Shown here one piece after another: positions 18,154 through 26,508 of a stretch of 37,490 nt of DNA (its first letter is position 1; each line of letters opens with the position of its first letter). The notes beneath the pieces were generated by a model. The model was not told the origin of the DNA and searched no databases. It was given only the letters and a program-made list of their open reading frames with translations. The translations under genes and the position numbers were made by a program. The DNA is from Spirochaetaceae bacterium (lineage in GTDB: Bacteria; Actinomycetota; Actinomycetes; JACCUZ01), in the NCBI GenBank assembly GCA_026786145.1, contig JAJAYQ010000056.1:1-37490 (forward strand), in the 5' to 3' direction.

Positions 18154-19095
18154 TTACCCGACAGTGGGCACCCCGTCCGAGGTCGGGCGATGTTCGCCGC
18201 CGTCGGCCGGACGCCCGGGCGTCACCCGGCGCGGGTGAGGCGCACCGAAGACCCGGCCCCGTGTTGCGGGGTACTCCACCGGCTCCCGGAGCAGGACGCG
18301 GCGCACACCGGGTTGTTCGGCCAGCGTCGCGGCGACCACAGTCAGGAGCACCCAGATCACCGCTGCGCTGCCGACCGTCAGCAGGACGGGCAGCCACAGG
18401 CCGCCGAGCTCCTCGATCGCCGTCCGCTTCGCCCAGATCCGCCAGAACAGCATGAGGTCGACCACGTAGCCCAGCCCGTAGGACACGACGAAGGAGAGCA
18501 GGAACGGTCTCAGTGTGCTGTCGTGTGGCCGGGCAGCGAGCGGCTCGTAGCGCAACGGCGCGACGATCGACAGGACGTTCCCCACGCCGAGCCACAGCAG
18601 CATCATGGTGATCAACAGGCCGCACGCCTTGACCAGCGCATCGGTGTCGCCGATGCGCGAGGCCAGCAGGACGCTGAGCAGGGTCCCGACGGCGCCGACC
18701 ACGCACAGCAGCGCCAGGTTCTTGGCCAGCAGGATGTGCCACAGCCGGGTGCCGCCCGACAACTGGGCCCGCACTCGTGCCGCATCCATGCTCATGGCGT
18801 TCGTGCACACCATGCTGCCTATCCCCAACGACAGCGCGAAGTGCGCCAGATAGGGCAGGTAGGGCTCGGTCGCGTCCCACCGGAACAGCCGCGGGAAGGC
18901 GAGGTGGACCAGACCCAGTCCGAATCCGACGCCCAGGCGTACCGTGACCGACCGAGGCCTGCCGGCGGCGATGCGCGCCAGCCAGCGCACGCCGGCCGCG
19001 AGGGCGAACCCATGGCCGACGAGCGGATGAGGCCCGGCGAGCGGACGGTAGCCGCGGATCCTCCCCACTTCGGTCAGGTCCTCTACCGCCGTCAT
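18154..19095 (-). CDS. Multi-pass membrane protein, possibly transporter-related, function unknown
   Basis: This 313-residue protein has about six hydrophobic segments, near residues 30-45, 50-70, 80-98, 123-145, 157-180 and 195-220, with one more around 233-258, followed by a polar, arginine- and proline-rich tail. Phrases such as LAHFALSLGIGSMVCTNAMS and LLAKNLALLCVVGAVGTLLS resemble ABC-2 type permeases, but no diagnostic motif is seen, so that is only a possibility. The ATG has a GGGGAGC ribosome site close upstream. It converges with echA across 136 bases in which no gene is seen. No ATPase gene is adjacent on the same strand. Confidence 0.7.
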   Translation of the reverse strand: MTAVEDLTEVGRIRGYRPLAGPHPLVGHGFALAAGVRWLARIAAGRPRSVTVRLGVGFGLGLVHLAFPRLFRWDATEPYLPYLAHFALSLGIGSMVCTNAMSMDAARVRAQLSGGTRLWHILLAKNLALLCVVGAVGTLLSVLLASRIGDTDALVKACGLLITMMLLWLGVGNVLSIVAPLRYEPLAARPHDSTLRPFLLSFVVSYGLGYVVDLMLFWRIWAKRTAIEELGGLWLPVLLTVGSAAVIWVLLTVVAATLAEQPGVRRVLLREPVEYPATRGRVFGAPHPRRVTPGRPADGGEHRPTSDGVPTVG

Positions 19096-19412
19096 GCTCC
19101 CCGGTCCCCGATCGCGCGCTGTCAGGCGGCTGGTCCCGGTTGTTCGGCTCGGCCTCCCGCACGAAGCCGACCGTGGTCGGCGTGCCCACGCTCGTCCTCG
19201 GCGTGTTCCGGTCGGTCGTGATGCCCCGCACCGGGACCGTCAGGGCGTCGAGGGCGAAGGACACCCGGATCGGGGTGAGAACACGACGATCGGAGGCACC
19301 CAGGATGCGCTGACCTCCGTCCACATCCCCAGGGTGGAGCCCGGAGGGTCTCCGTCGCCTCACCCGGACCGGGTGAGCTCGCCCGTCCGACAGTTCTGCG
19401 ATGCTGCTGCCC
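19096..19412. other. Divergent intergenic region, no gene supported
   Basis: These 317 bases separate a minus-strand membrane protein gene from a plus-strand methyltransferase gene. All frames stay partly open because of the composition, and one minus frame looks mildly protein-like near 19200-19320, but there is no start signal, no recognisable domain and no clear coding bias. It presumably holds both promoters. Confidence 0.35.
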
Positions 19413-20369
19413 ATGAGTACGGACCCGGTTCCTCACCCGCACGCCACCGCCGAGGAGGTGGAGGCGGCACGGCACGACCAGAAGCTCGCCAACGTGCTGT
19501 ACCACGACTGGGAGGCCGGCTCCTACGACGACAAGTGGTCCATCTCCTACGACGAGCGCTGCATCACCTACGCCGCCGACCGGTTCCGGTACGCCGCGGG
19601 TGACGCCGACTGGCCCTACGGCCGCGCGCTGGAGCTGGGCTGCGGAACCGGGTTCTTCCTGCTGAACCTCATGCAGGCGGGGCTCGCGAAGACCGGGTCG
19701 GTCACCGACCTGTCGCCCGGCATGGTGGCGGCGGCCCTGCGCAACGCCGCGCACCTCGGACTCGACGTCGACGGCCGCGTCGCCGACGCGGAGCGCCTGC
19801 CCTACGACGACGCCACGTTCGACGTGGTCGTCGGGCACGCGGTGCTGCACCACATCCCCGACCTCGACACCGCGTTCCGCGAGGTGCTGCGGGTGCTCAG
19901 ACCGGGAGGGCGGTTCGTGTTCGCCGGGGAGCCCACGAGGATCGGCGACCGCTACGCCCGCCGGCTCGGCGCGCTCACCTGGTCCGCCGCCACCACGATC
20001 ACGAAGGCCCCCGCCCTGGCGGGATGGCGCCGTACGCAGACCGAGCTCGACGGCTCCTCGCGCGCCGCCGCGCTGGAGGCCGTCGTGGACGTCCACGTGT
20101 TCGATCCCGCCGAGCTGGAGCGACTCGCCCGCGACGCCGGGGCACGCGACGCGCGGGTGGTCACCGAGGAGTTCACCGCGGCCATGCTCGGCTGGCCCGT
20201 GCGGACGTTCGAGGCGGCTGTCCCGCCCGGCAAGCTGGGCACCGGCTGGGCGATGTTCGCCTACCGCGGCTGGCAGGGGCTGTCGTGGCTGGACGGGCGC
20301 GTGCTCTCCCGGGTGGTGCCGCGGGCGTGGTTCTACAACGCGCTGATCACCGGCACGCGGCCCGGCTGA
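19413..20369 (+). CDS. Class I SAM-dependent methyltransferase
   Basis: The 318-residue protein has a standard methyltransferase core: motif I ALELGCGTGFFL at 72-83, the acidic turn TDLSPGMV, a VVGHAVLHHIPDLDTAFREV segment for the post-II region, and VLRPGGRFVFAGEP for motif III. Before the core is a long conserved-looking segment (HDQKLANVLYHDWEAGSYDD and KWSISYDERC) that resembles mycobacterial relatives. The start at 19413 is chosen because relatives begin shortly before HPHAT; ATG 19401 would add four residues. The C-terminal third has WFYNALITG near the end. The substrate is unknown; nothing nearby suggests a biosynthetic pathway. Confidence 0.88.
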   Translation: MSTDPVPHPHATAEEVEAARHDQKLANVLYHDWEAGSYDDKWSISYDERCITYAADRFRYAAGDADWPYGRALELGCGTGFFLLNLMQAGLAKTGSVTDLSPGMVAAALRNAAHLGLDVDGRVADAERLPYDDATFDVVVGHAVLHHIPDLDTAFREVLRVLRPGGRFVFAGEPTRIGDRYARRLGALTWSAATTITKAPALAGWRRTQTELDGSSRAAALEAVVDVHVFDPAELERLARDAGARDARVVTEEFTAAMLGWPVRTFEAAVPPGKLGTGWAMFAYRGWQGLSWLDGRVLSRVVPRAWFYNALITGTRPG

Positions 20370-20425
20370 GATCCCCGTAGCCCTACGGATCGCGCCGGCC
20401 GACCCTGTCCCGCGAGGATGAGCAC

Positions 20426-21565
20426 GTGACCGTCAGCTCCGTCGCCGTGCTCGAGCGCCCGCTCGAGGCGCTGTGGCGTGGGCTGCTGATCTACCGGTTC
20501 CTGACGCTGGTCAGTGCCGTCGCGGTGATCCTCTACCTGCTGGAGGACTACGCCACGCAGGTCGGCGCGATCCTGGTCGTCGCCGTGATGTGCGGGTGGA
20601 CCGCCGTCACCGGTTACGGCTACTTCGGAGGGCTGCCGGGGGCGCGGGACCTGCGTGGCCGCCTCGCGCTCGCCGACCTGGCCGTCACCGTGGCGATCAT
20701 GGCCACGACGCCACTGGTCCAGACCGCGGCCCAGGTCGGTGCCGATGCGCCCGTCATGGGTTCGGTCTGGACCTCCGGTCCCGTGCTCGCGCTCGCGCTC
20801 GCGGGCGGGGTGCGCGGTGGGCTCGCCGGCGCGTTGGTCGTCTCCGCGGCGTTGCTGCTGGTGCAGGCCCGCCCGGAGCGGGAGCTCGGCGACGTCCAGT
20901 TGCTGTTCCTCGCCGGCCTGACGGTCGGGTTCGCCGCCACGGTCCTGCTGCGCTCGGCCGAGCGGCTCCGCCGGGCCGTCGCCTCGCAGGCGGCCATGGC
21001 CGAACGCGACCGGCTCGCCCGCGCCGTCCACGACGGGGTGCTGCAGGTGCTCGGTTACCTGCGGCGGCGCGGCGCCGAGCTGGGCGGGGACGCCGGTGAG
21101 CTGGGCCGGCTCGCGGGGGACCAGGAGTTCGCCCTGCGCGGGTTGCTCGTCACCGGGCCCGCGCCCGTGGACGTGCACGGCCGCCATGACCTGGCCGCCG
21201 GCCTCCGCGCGCTCGGTTCCCCGCGGGTCACCGTGTCGGCGCCCGCGCACGCCGTGTACCTGCCTGCGCACGCCGTCGACGAGCTGGTGGCCGTCGTGGC
21301 GGCCGCACTCGCGAACGTGGCGGTGCACGTCGGGGTCGACGCACCGGCGTGGGTCCTGCTGGAGGACCTCGGCACCGGTGTCGAGATCAGCGTGCGTGAC
21401 GAGGGTCCGGGCATCCCCGCCGGACGGCTGGCGGACGCCGCGGCGCAGGGCCGGCTCGGCGTGACGCGCTCGATCCGCGGCCGGGTGCTCGACCTCGGCG
21501 GGGAGATCCGATGCGAGACGGGGTCCGGGGGCACCGAATGGATCATCAGGACGGAGCGGGCGTGA
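20426..21565 (+). CDS. Membrane sensor histidine kinase (MacS/NarX-like)
   Basis: The 379-residue kinase has about five transmembrane segments in its first 175 residues (near 26-40, 46-68, 82-98, 118-147 and 158-175) with no large extracellular domain, so the signal is probably sensed in or at the membrane. The phosphoacceptor is H202 in ARAVHDGVLQVLGYLRRRG, typical of HisKA_3 kinases paired with LuxR-type regulators. The ATP-binding domain has an N-box asparagine at about 297 and DEGPGIP plus a glycine-rich end. The GTG start has GAGGATG upstream. Its stop overlaps the next gene's start as GTGA, so kinase and regulator are translationally coupled. Confidence 0.92.
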   Translation: MTVSSVAVLERPLEALWRGLLIYRFLTLVSAVAVILYLLEDYATQVGAILVVAVMCGWTAVTGYGYFGGLPGARDLRGRLALADLAVTVAIMATTPLVQTAAQVGADAPVMGSVWTSGPVLALALAGGVRGGLAGALVVSAALLLVQARPERELGDVQLLFLAGLTVGFAATVLLRSAERLRRAVASQAAMAERDRLARAVHDGVLQVLGYLRRRGAELGGDAGELGRLAGDQEFALRGLLVTGPAPVDVHGRHDLAAGLRALGSPRVTVSAPAHAVYLPAHAVDELVAVVAAALANVAVHVGVDAPAWVLLEDLGTGVEISVRDEGPGIPAGRLADAAAQGRLGVTRSIRGRVLDLGGEIRCETGSGGTEWIIRTERA

Positions 21566-22218
21566 CGATCACGGTGATGGTGGTCGACGACCACCCGATC
21601 TGGCGCGAGGGTGTGGCGCGCGACCTCACCGAACGCGGGATCCACGTCGTCGCCACCGCGCCGGACGCCGACGCCGCCGTCCGGATCGCGGTGGCGACCC
21701 GCCCGCAGGTGGTCCTCATGGACCTGTTCCTCGGGGCGACGTCGGGCGTGCAGGCGATCGCGGGCATCCTCGCGAAGCTGCCCGCCACCCGGATCCTCGT
21801 GCTGTCGGCGAGCGGTGAACACACCGACGTCCTCGACGCGGTGAAGGCGGGCGCCATCGGTTACCTGGTGAAGTCGGCCGGGGCCGACGAGCTGCTCGCG
21901 GCCGTCCGGCGCACCGCCGAGGGGATCGCCGTGTTCACCCCGGGCCTGGCCGGTCTGGTCCTCGGCGAGTTCCGTCGGATCGCGGGGACCCCGGCCGCCG
22001 GTCCGACGCCGGCCCTGACCGAACGGGAGACCGAGGTGCTGCGGCTCGTCGCCAAGGGGCTCACGGCCCGCCGGATCGGCGAACGACTGGCCGTGTCGCA
22101 CCGGACCGTGGAGAGTCACGTGCAGAACACGCTGCGCAAGCTCCAGCTGGCCAACCGCGTCCAGCTCGTGCGGTACGCACTCGAGCAGGGTTGGGCCGAC
22201 GAGTGGGCCGACGACTGA
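21562..22218 (+). CDS. NarL/LuxR-family response regulator (cognate)
   Basis: A 218-residue regulator: receiver domain about 1-120, LuxR-type helix-turn-helix about 148-212. The receiver is complete, with acidic pair D9-D10 in MVVDDHP, phosphoacceptor D54 in VVLMDLFLG, and K104 in YLVKSAG. The DNA-binding domain has LTERETEVLRLVAKGLTARR and the recognition region SHRTVESHVQNTLRKLQL. The GTG start at 21562 overlaps the kinase stop in a GTGA; longer in-frame starts would lie inside the kinase gene and are not needed. It is the obvious partner of the upstream kinase. Target genes are unknown. Confidence 0.95.
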   Translation: MTITVMVVDDHPIWREGVARDLTERGIHVVATAPDADAAVRIAVATRPQVVLMDLFLGATSGVQAIAGILAKLPATRILVLSASGEHTDVLDAVKAGAIGYLVKSAGADELLAAVRRTAEGIAVFTPGLAGLVLGEFRRIAGTPAAGPTPALTERETEVLRLVAKGLTARRIGERLAVSHRTVESHVQNTLRKLQLANRVQLVRYALEQGWADEWADD

Positions 22219-22329
22219 TGGATGGCCGAGGAGTGGTCGGACGGTTCTGGCCACGGGCACATACGGGGTCGGTGGGTGCGCGGGGACGTCCCGGCGTGGA
22301 GGCGGGCAGGAGCGGAGGCGGAGGGGCGG

Positions 22330-22971
22330 ATGGGCGCGGTCGGGGCGGAGTCGTCGGGGGTCACGGTGGTGCTGGTGGCCGGGGACGCTGCCGGGATCGG
22401 CGACGCGCTCCCGGTGCGGGGGGTGCGGCTGTTGGGCCGCACGGACGACCCGGAGGAGGCCGTGGCGCTGGTGGCGGCGGGGCGCCCGGAGGTGGCCGTG
22501 GTCGACCTGGACACGGCCGGCGCCGGTACGCGGGCGGCCATCGGGCCGCTCGCCGTCGCGGCACCGGGCACCGCCGTGCTCGTGGTCTCCGCGGTCGCCG
22601 AACACCGCGACGTCCTCGGCGCCGTGCAGGACGGCGCCGCCGGCTACCTCGTCTGGACCGGTGGGGCGGCGCTGATCGGTGACGCCGTGCGCCGAACCGC
22701 GGCGGGTGAGGCCGTGTTCAGCCCCGGCCTGGCCGCCGTGGTCCTCGAGGCGTACGGCCGGCTCGCGGGGTCGGGACGGGTGGCGCCCACCGAGCGGGAG
22801 GCCGACGTGTTGAGGCTGGTGGTCGACGGCCTGACGGGCCGCCAGATCGCCGCCCGGCTGGTGCTCTCCCCGCGCACGGTCGAGAACCACGTCCAGCACG
22901 TCCTGCGGAAGCTGGGGCTGCCCAACCGCGCGGCACTGGTCCGCTACGCGATCGAGAACGGCCTGGCCTGA
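22330..22971 (+). CDS. Second LuxR-type regulator with a degenerate receiver domain
   Basis: The 213-residue protein resembles the preceding regulator along its length and probably arose by duplication. Its receiver lacks key parts: the acidic pair is replaced by G18-D19 (LVAGDAAG), the segment after it is shortened, and the lysine of YLVKSAG is W109 (YLVWTGG). An aspartate remains at the phosphoacceptor position (D59 in VVDLDTAG). The LuxR helix-turn-helix is intact (PTEREADVLRLVVDGLTGRQ, then SPRTVENHVQHVLRKLGL). I place the start at ATG 22330, which has a GGAGGGG ribosome site; an ATG at 22222, four bases after the previous stop, would add 36 arginine- and glycine-rich residues unlike a receiver. 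It probably does not respond to phosphorylation normally. Confidence 0.85.
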   Translation: MGAVGAESSGVTVVLVAGDAAGIGDALPVRGVRLLGRTDDPEEAVALVAAGRPEVAVVDLDTAGAGTRAAIGPLAVAAPGTAVLVVSAVAEHRDVLGAVQDGAAGYLVWTGGAALIGDAVRRTAAGEAVFSPGLAAVVLEAYGRLAGSGRVAPTEREADVLRLVVDGLTGRQIAARLVLSPRTVENHVQHVLRKLGLPNRAALVRYAIENGLA

Positions 22972-22991
22972 CGGCTCCGTGCGGGAGCGCC

Positions 22992-23927
22992 TCAGCCCAT
23001 GCGGGTGACGCGCCGCAGGATCTCCGCCAGAACCGTGTCCACATCTGCGTCCAGGGCCACGGCGACGGGGGTGCCCGCAGCGCCGCGGCGCCGGTCGGCG
23101 ACCGTGGCGCCGCGGGTGGGGCCGAAGTCGCACGCGACGGTCACCGGCATCGGCGTGGTGCGCAACGTGCCGGGCAGCACCGCCTCCAGCACGGCGACGG
23201 CGTCGTGGACCGCCACGGCGTCGATGTCGTGGCGAGCGCGGAAGGCCGTGCGATAGGGGGCGAGGACGGTGCCGAGCAGTCTCGACCGGGGCCCGGCGGC
23301 GTCGAGTGCGGCGAGCCAGGCATCGTCGGCGAGGCAGCGCATCGTCAGGTCCAGCGGCACCAGCGTGACGGGTACGTCGGACTGGGTCAGCACCCGTTGG
23401 GCGGCCTCGGGGTCGGCGTGGACGTTGAACTCGGCCGCGCCCGTGACGTTGCCACCCGAGAACCCGCCGCCCATGACGACGATCCGGCCGATCCGCCCGG
23501 CCAGCTCGGGATGGGCGGCGAGCAGCAGGGCGGTGTCGGTCAGCGGGCCGATCGAGGCGATCGTGACGGGCTCGGTGGCGGCCGCCAGCACGTCGGCGGT
23601 CAGCGCGAGCGCCGAGCGCGGGTCACCGGCGCCCGGTGCGGGGAAATGGGCGGTGCGGCCACCCAGGCCGTCGTCGCCGTGCCACTCGGACGCACAGGCC
23701 TCGCCCCGGTGGACGAGCGGTCGAGCCGCGCCCGCGGCGACCGGGACGTCGGGTCGGCCGGCGAGCGCGAGCACCCTGCGGGCGTTCGCGAACGTGCCGT
23801 CGAGGCCGATGTTGCCGAACGACGCCGTGACCGCCACCAGCTCCACCTCGGGGCTCTGCAGCGCGAGGAGCAGCGCGACGGCGTCGTCCACGCCGGGGTC
23901 GGTGTCGATGACCAGCGGCGTGGGCAT
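22992..23927 (-). CDS. Inosine/uridine-preferring nucleoside hydrolase family protein
   Basis: The enzyme would split a ribonucleoside into base and ribose. The 311-residue product has the calcium-binding family signature IDTDPGVDDAVALL at residues 6-19, VMGGGFSGGNVTGAAEFNVH near 156-175, and the late VHDAVAV motif whose histidine and aspartate act in substrate and metal binding. Nucleobase preference cannot be read from these motifs. The ATG lies six bases after TACGGT on the minus strand, suggesting a leaderless start, though the small frame just upstream ends only 21 bases away and they could be co-transcribed. The nearby lacI and ribokinase fragments fit a ribonucleoside salvage group: hydrolase frees ribose, ribokinase phosphorylates it. 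Confidence 0.92.
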   Translation of the reverse strand: MPTPLVIDTDPGVDDAVALLLALQSPEVELVAVTASFGNIGLDGTFANARRVLALAGRPDVPVAAGAARPLVHRGEACASEWHGDDGLGGRTAHFPAPGAGDPRSALALTADVLAAATEPVTIASIGPLTDTALLLAAHPELAGRIGRIVVMGGGFSGGNVTGAAEFNVHADPEAAQRVLTQSDVPVTLVPLDLTMRCLADDAWLAALDAAGPRSRLLGTVLAPYRTAFRARHDIDAVAVHDAVAVLEAVLPGTLRTTPMPVTVACDFGPTRGATVADRRRGAAGTPVAVALDADVDTVLAEILRRVTRMG

Positions 23928-23933
23928 GGTGTG

Positions 23934-23939
23934 ACCGTA
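23934..23939 (-). promoter_or_regulatory. Putative -10 box of the nucleoside hydrolase gene
   Basis: TACGGT on the minus strand ends six bases before the ATG at 23927. There is no ribosome site, so leaderless transcription is plausible. The box lies between the end of the broken small frame and the hydrolase start. Confidence 0.4.
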
Positions 23940-23948
23940 TCCGCGCGA

Positions 23949-24120
23949 TCACTGCTCGGGTGGCGTGGTGGTGTCCCGGTCGATCGTCAGCGTGCTGACG
24001 TAGGGCGGAGGTAAGGAGGGTGCCGTCGGGCGTCATCTCGGGTGGCTCACCGTCACCGACCCACACGCGTACTGCCCGGAAGGCGTACCCGTCCTGCCCG
24101 GCGGGCTCCCACTCGAACAT
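23949..24120 (-). pseudogene. Small frame broken by a one-base shift, upstream of nucleoside hydrolase
   Basis: From ATG 24120 the frame reads MFEWEPAGQDGYAFRAVRVW and on through EPPEMTPDGT, which looks like genuine protein. The continuation in that frame is low quality and runs into the hydrolase gene. In the neighbouring frame the sequence ends plausibly as PYVSTLTIDRDTTTPPEQ followed by a stop at 23949-23951. The span, 172 bases, is one base more than a multiple of three. A protein of about 55 residues with one frameshift, near GGAGGTAAGGAGGG on the plus strand, explains both halves. I recognise no family. It could be a sequencing error rather than a true mutation. Confidence 0.4.
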
Positions 24121-24277
24121 TCCTCAGGATGACGCACCGGGGGAGCGGGGTCACGCCGATTGCCCATGCGGCCGAGGTCCGACACCGGGCGATGATCCAT
24201 ATCGGGAACGCCGCCGTCGCCCGCTGCGGTGCCGACCCGCTCTCGGCGAGGTCGGCGAGAGCGGTGCGTGACGTGCG

Positions 24278-24412
24278 GTAGCTTCGCACGAGATGGGGTT
24301 CCGGGCGGTGACGGCGTTGTTCGACCTGATCGAGGGCACTGCGAGCGAGTCGCTCGGGCTGCCGGCCACCCAGGTCCAGCTGCGTGACTCCGTCGCACCC
24401 GCGCCGTCATGA
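24278..24412 (+). pseudogene. C-terminal remnant of a LacI-family regulator
   Basis: The frame VASHEMGFRAVTALFDLIEG (from 24278), continuing GLPATQVQLRDSVAPAPS to the stop at 24410-24412, is the standard ending of LacI/RbsR-type repressors: the MG-RAV helix, the LIEG turn, and the final LRDSVAPAP strand. Nothing like the DNA-binding or ligand-binding parts is found upstream, where an in-frame TGA occurs at about 24263-24265. So only about the last 44 of some 340 residues remain. The stop overlaps the ribokinase ATG as ATGA, the usual coupling of a regulator with its kinase gene. TAGCTT at 24279-24284 looks like a -10 box but lies inside the remnant and is probably chance. Confidence 0.65.
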
Positions 24413-24867
24413 CCTCGCACGATCCCGTTCGGGTGCCGGTGCGCGGTCGGGTGGGCGGACCGCCCGGGCGGGTCGTGGTCGTCGGCGCCGTGAACGTCGA
24501 CCTCGTCGTGACGGCGGACCGGCTCCCGGGCCCCGGCGAGACGGTCGTCGGGCCGGAGGTGCTGCGCTTCGGCGGAGGCAAGGGGGCCAACGCGGCCGTT
24601 GCCGCCGCCCGCGCCGGCGCCGAGGTCTCGCTGGTCGGGGCGGTGGGTGCCGACGACACCGGCGCGGAGGCCCTGGACGAGCTGCGCGCCGACGGTGTCG
24701 ACACCGGGGCGGTGGCCGTGCTCGACGGCGTGGCCACCGGCGTCGCCCTGATCGTCGTCGACGGGGTCGGGGAGAACCAGATCGCCGTCGGGGCCGGGGC
24801 GAACGCCGCCGTCACCCCCGCCGCCGTCAGCGCCGCCGTCAGCGCCGCCGTCAGCGCCGCCGTCCGA
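24409..24867 (+). pseudogene. Truncated ribokinase (PfkB family), first ~140 residues only
   Basis: The N-terminal half is a good ribokinase: VVVVGAVNVDLVVTADRLPG at 22-41, the substrate motif FGGGKGANAAVAAARAGA at 54-71, and GENQIAVGAGANAAVTPAAV at 121-140. Ribokinases have about 300 residues and continue from here to the DTxGAGD catalytic motif. This copy instead enters a 12-base tandem repeat at 24820-24867, and the frame, which stays open to 25065, then encodes nothing like a kinase. The catalytic C-terminal half is absent. The ATG overlaps the stop of the LacI remnant. The abrupt loss inside a simple repeat, with a different gene starting on the other side on the opposite strand, suggests a recombination or assembly join. 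Confidence 0.8.
24820..24867. repeat. Tandem 12-base repeat at the suspected junction
   Basis: GCCGCCGTCAGC occurs three times at 24820-24831, 24832-24843 and 24844-24855, then as GCCGCCGTCCGA at 24856-24867. On the plus strand it codes AAVS units as the continuation of the ribokinase. On the minus strand it codes DGGA units as the continuation of the His-rich protein. It can be read as natural sequence of either gene, which makes it a likely point for a false or real join. Confidence 0.9.
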
Positions 24868-24957
24868 GCCGCTGCCTGCGCCGCCGTCGGCGGGGCCGTG
24901 ATCGTGGCCGTCACCGGGGCCGTGCTCGTGAGGGGTCTCCTGGGGTGTCGTCGTCAT
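24820..24957 (-). pseudogene. 5' fragment of a His/Gly/Asp-rich protein gene
   Basis: The ATG at 24957 has GGAGG five bases upstream. The product begins MTTTPQETPHEHGPGDGHDH and passes into Gly/Asp-rich DGGADGG units in the 12-base repeat. Beyond the repeat the frame remains open but reads as the antisense of the ribokinase gene, so the rest of this gene is missing. The HEHGPGDGHDHGP stretch could bind metal. It is on the same strand as cystathionine beta-synthase, 85 bases downstream of its stop, and would be the next gene. The N-terminus alone gives no family. Confidence 0.5.
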
Positions 24958-25042
24958 GTCGTCCTCCATCTGCTGGCAGGGGGGGCCGGGCAGGCGCCTG
25001 GCCCATGGTCTCCCGTACCCGGGCGACCAGGCGGGAATCATG

Positions 25043-26413
<1,371 letters not shown>

Positions 26414-26420
26414 GGCGGGA

Positions 26421-26426
26421 AGCCTA
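26421..26426 (-). promoter_or_regulatory. Putative -10 box of cbs
   Basis: TAGGCT on the minus strand ends seven bases before the cbs ATG at 26413, consistent with a leaderless transcript. Confidence 0.5.
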
Positions 26427-26468
26427 GGCGCCCCGCCGCGGAAGACCCGGACGGGCCGGGCGGTCCGA

Positions 26469-26474
26469 TAGGTT
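26469..26474 (+). promoter_or_regulatory. Putative -10 box driving the SGNH hydrolase unit
   Basis: TAGGTT ends seven bases before a GTG at 26482, the first codon of an eight-codon frame that runs into the hydrolase start. The spacing matches a transcript whose first base is that GTG. It lies 42 bases from the divergent cbs -10 box. Confidence 0.5.
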
Positions 26475-26481
26475 CCGCGTC

Positions 26482-26508
26482 GTGGCCAGCGCTCAGGACG
26501 TGGGATGA
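26482..26508 (+). CDS. Possible leaderless eight-codon upstream ORF
   Basis: GTG at 26482 opens the frame VASAQDVG and stops at TGA 26506-26508, which overlaps the hydrolase ATG (26505) as ATGA. The GTG lies seven bases after TAGGTT, so a leaderless ribosome would translate these codons first and could reinitiate on the hydrolase. The peptide itself is too short to suggest a function. It may simply be a 5' leader; AGGACG at about 26495-26500 can also act as a ribosome site for the hydrolase. Confidence 0.35.
   Translation: MASAQDVG

Noticed and set aside
17792-19414. A 540-codon minus-strand frame spanning echA's end and the membrane protein gene
   Set aside because: It overlaps two well-supported genes and has no domain; the segment near 19200-19320 looks mildly protein-like but has no start signal.
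22222-22329. Longer N-terminus for the second response regulator, starting at ATG 22222
   Set aside because: The extra 36 residues are Gly/Arg/Trp-rich and not receiver-like, while ATG 22330 has a strong ribosome site.
21055-23133. A 692-codon minus-strand frame opposite the two-component genes
   Set aside because: Antisense of kinase and regulator genes; histidine/arginine-rich with no domain.
24279-24292. Leaderless promoter for an independent 39-residue gene at 24293
   Set aside because: The encoded sequence is the typical C-terminus of LacI-family proteins, so the -10-like TAGCTT is more likely a chance match inside a gene remnant.
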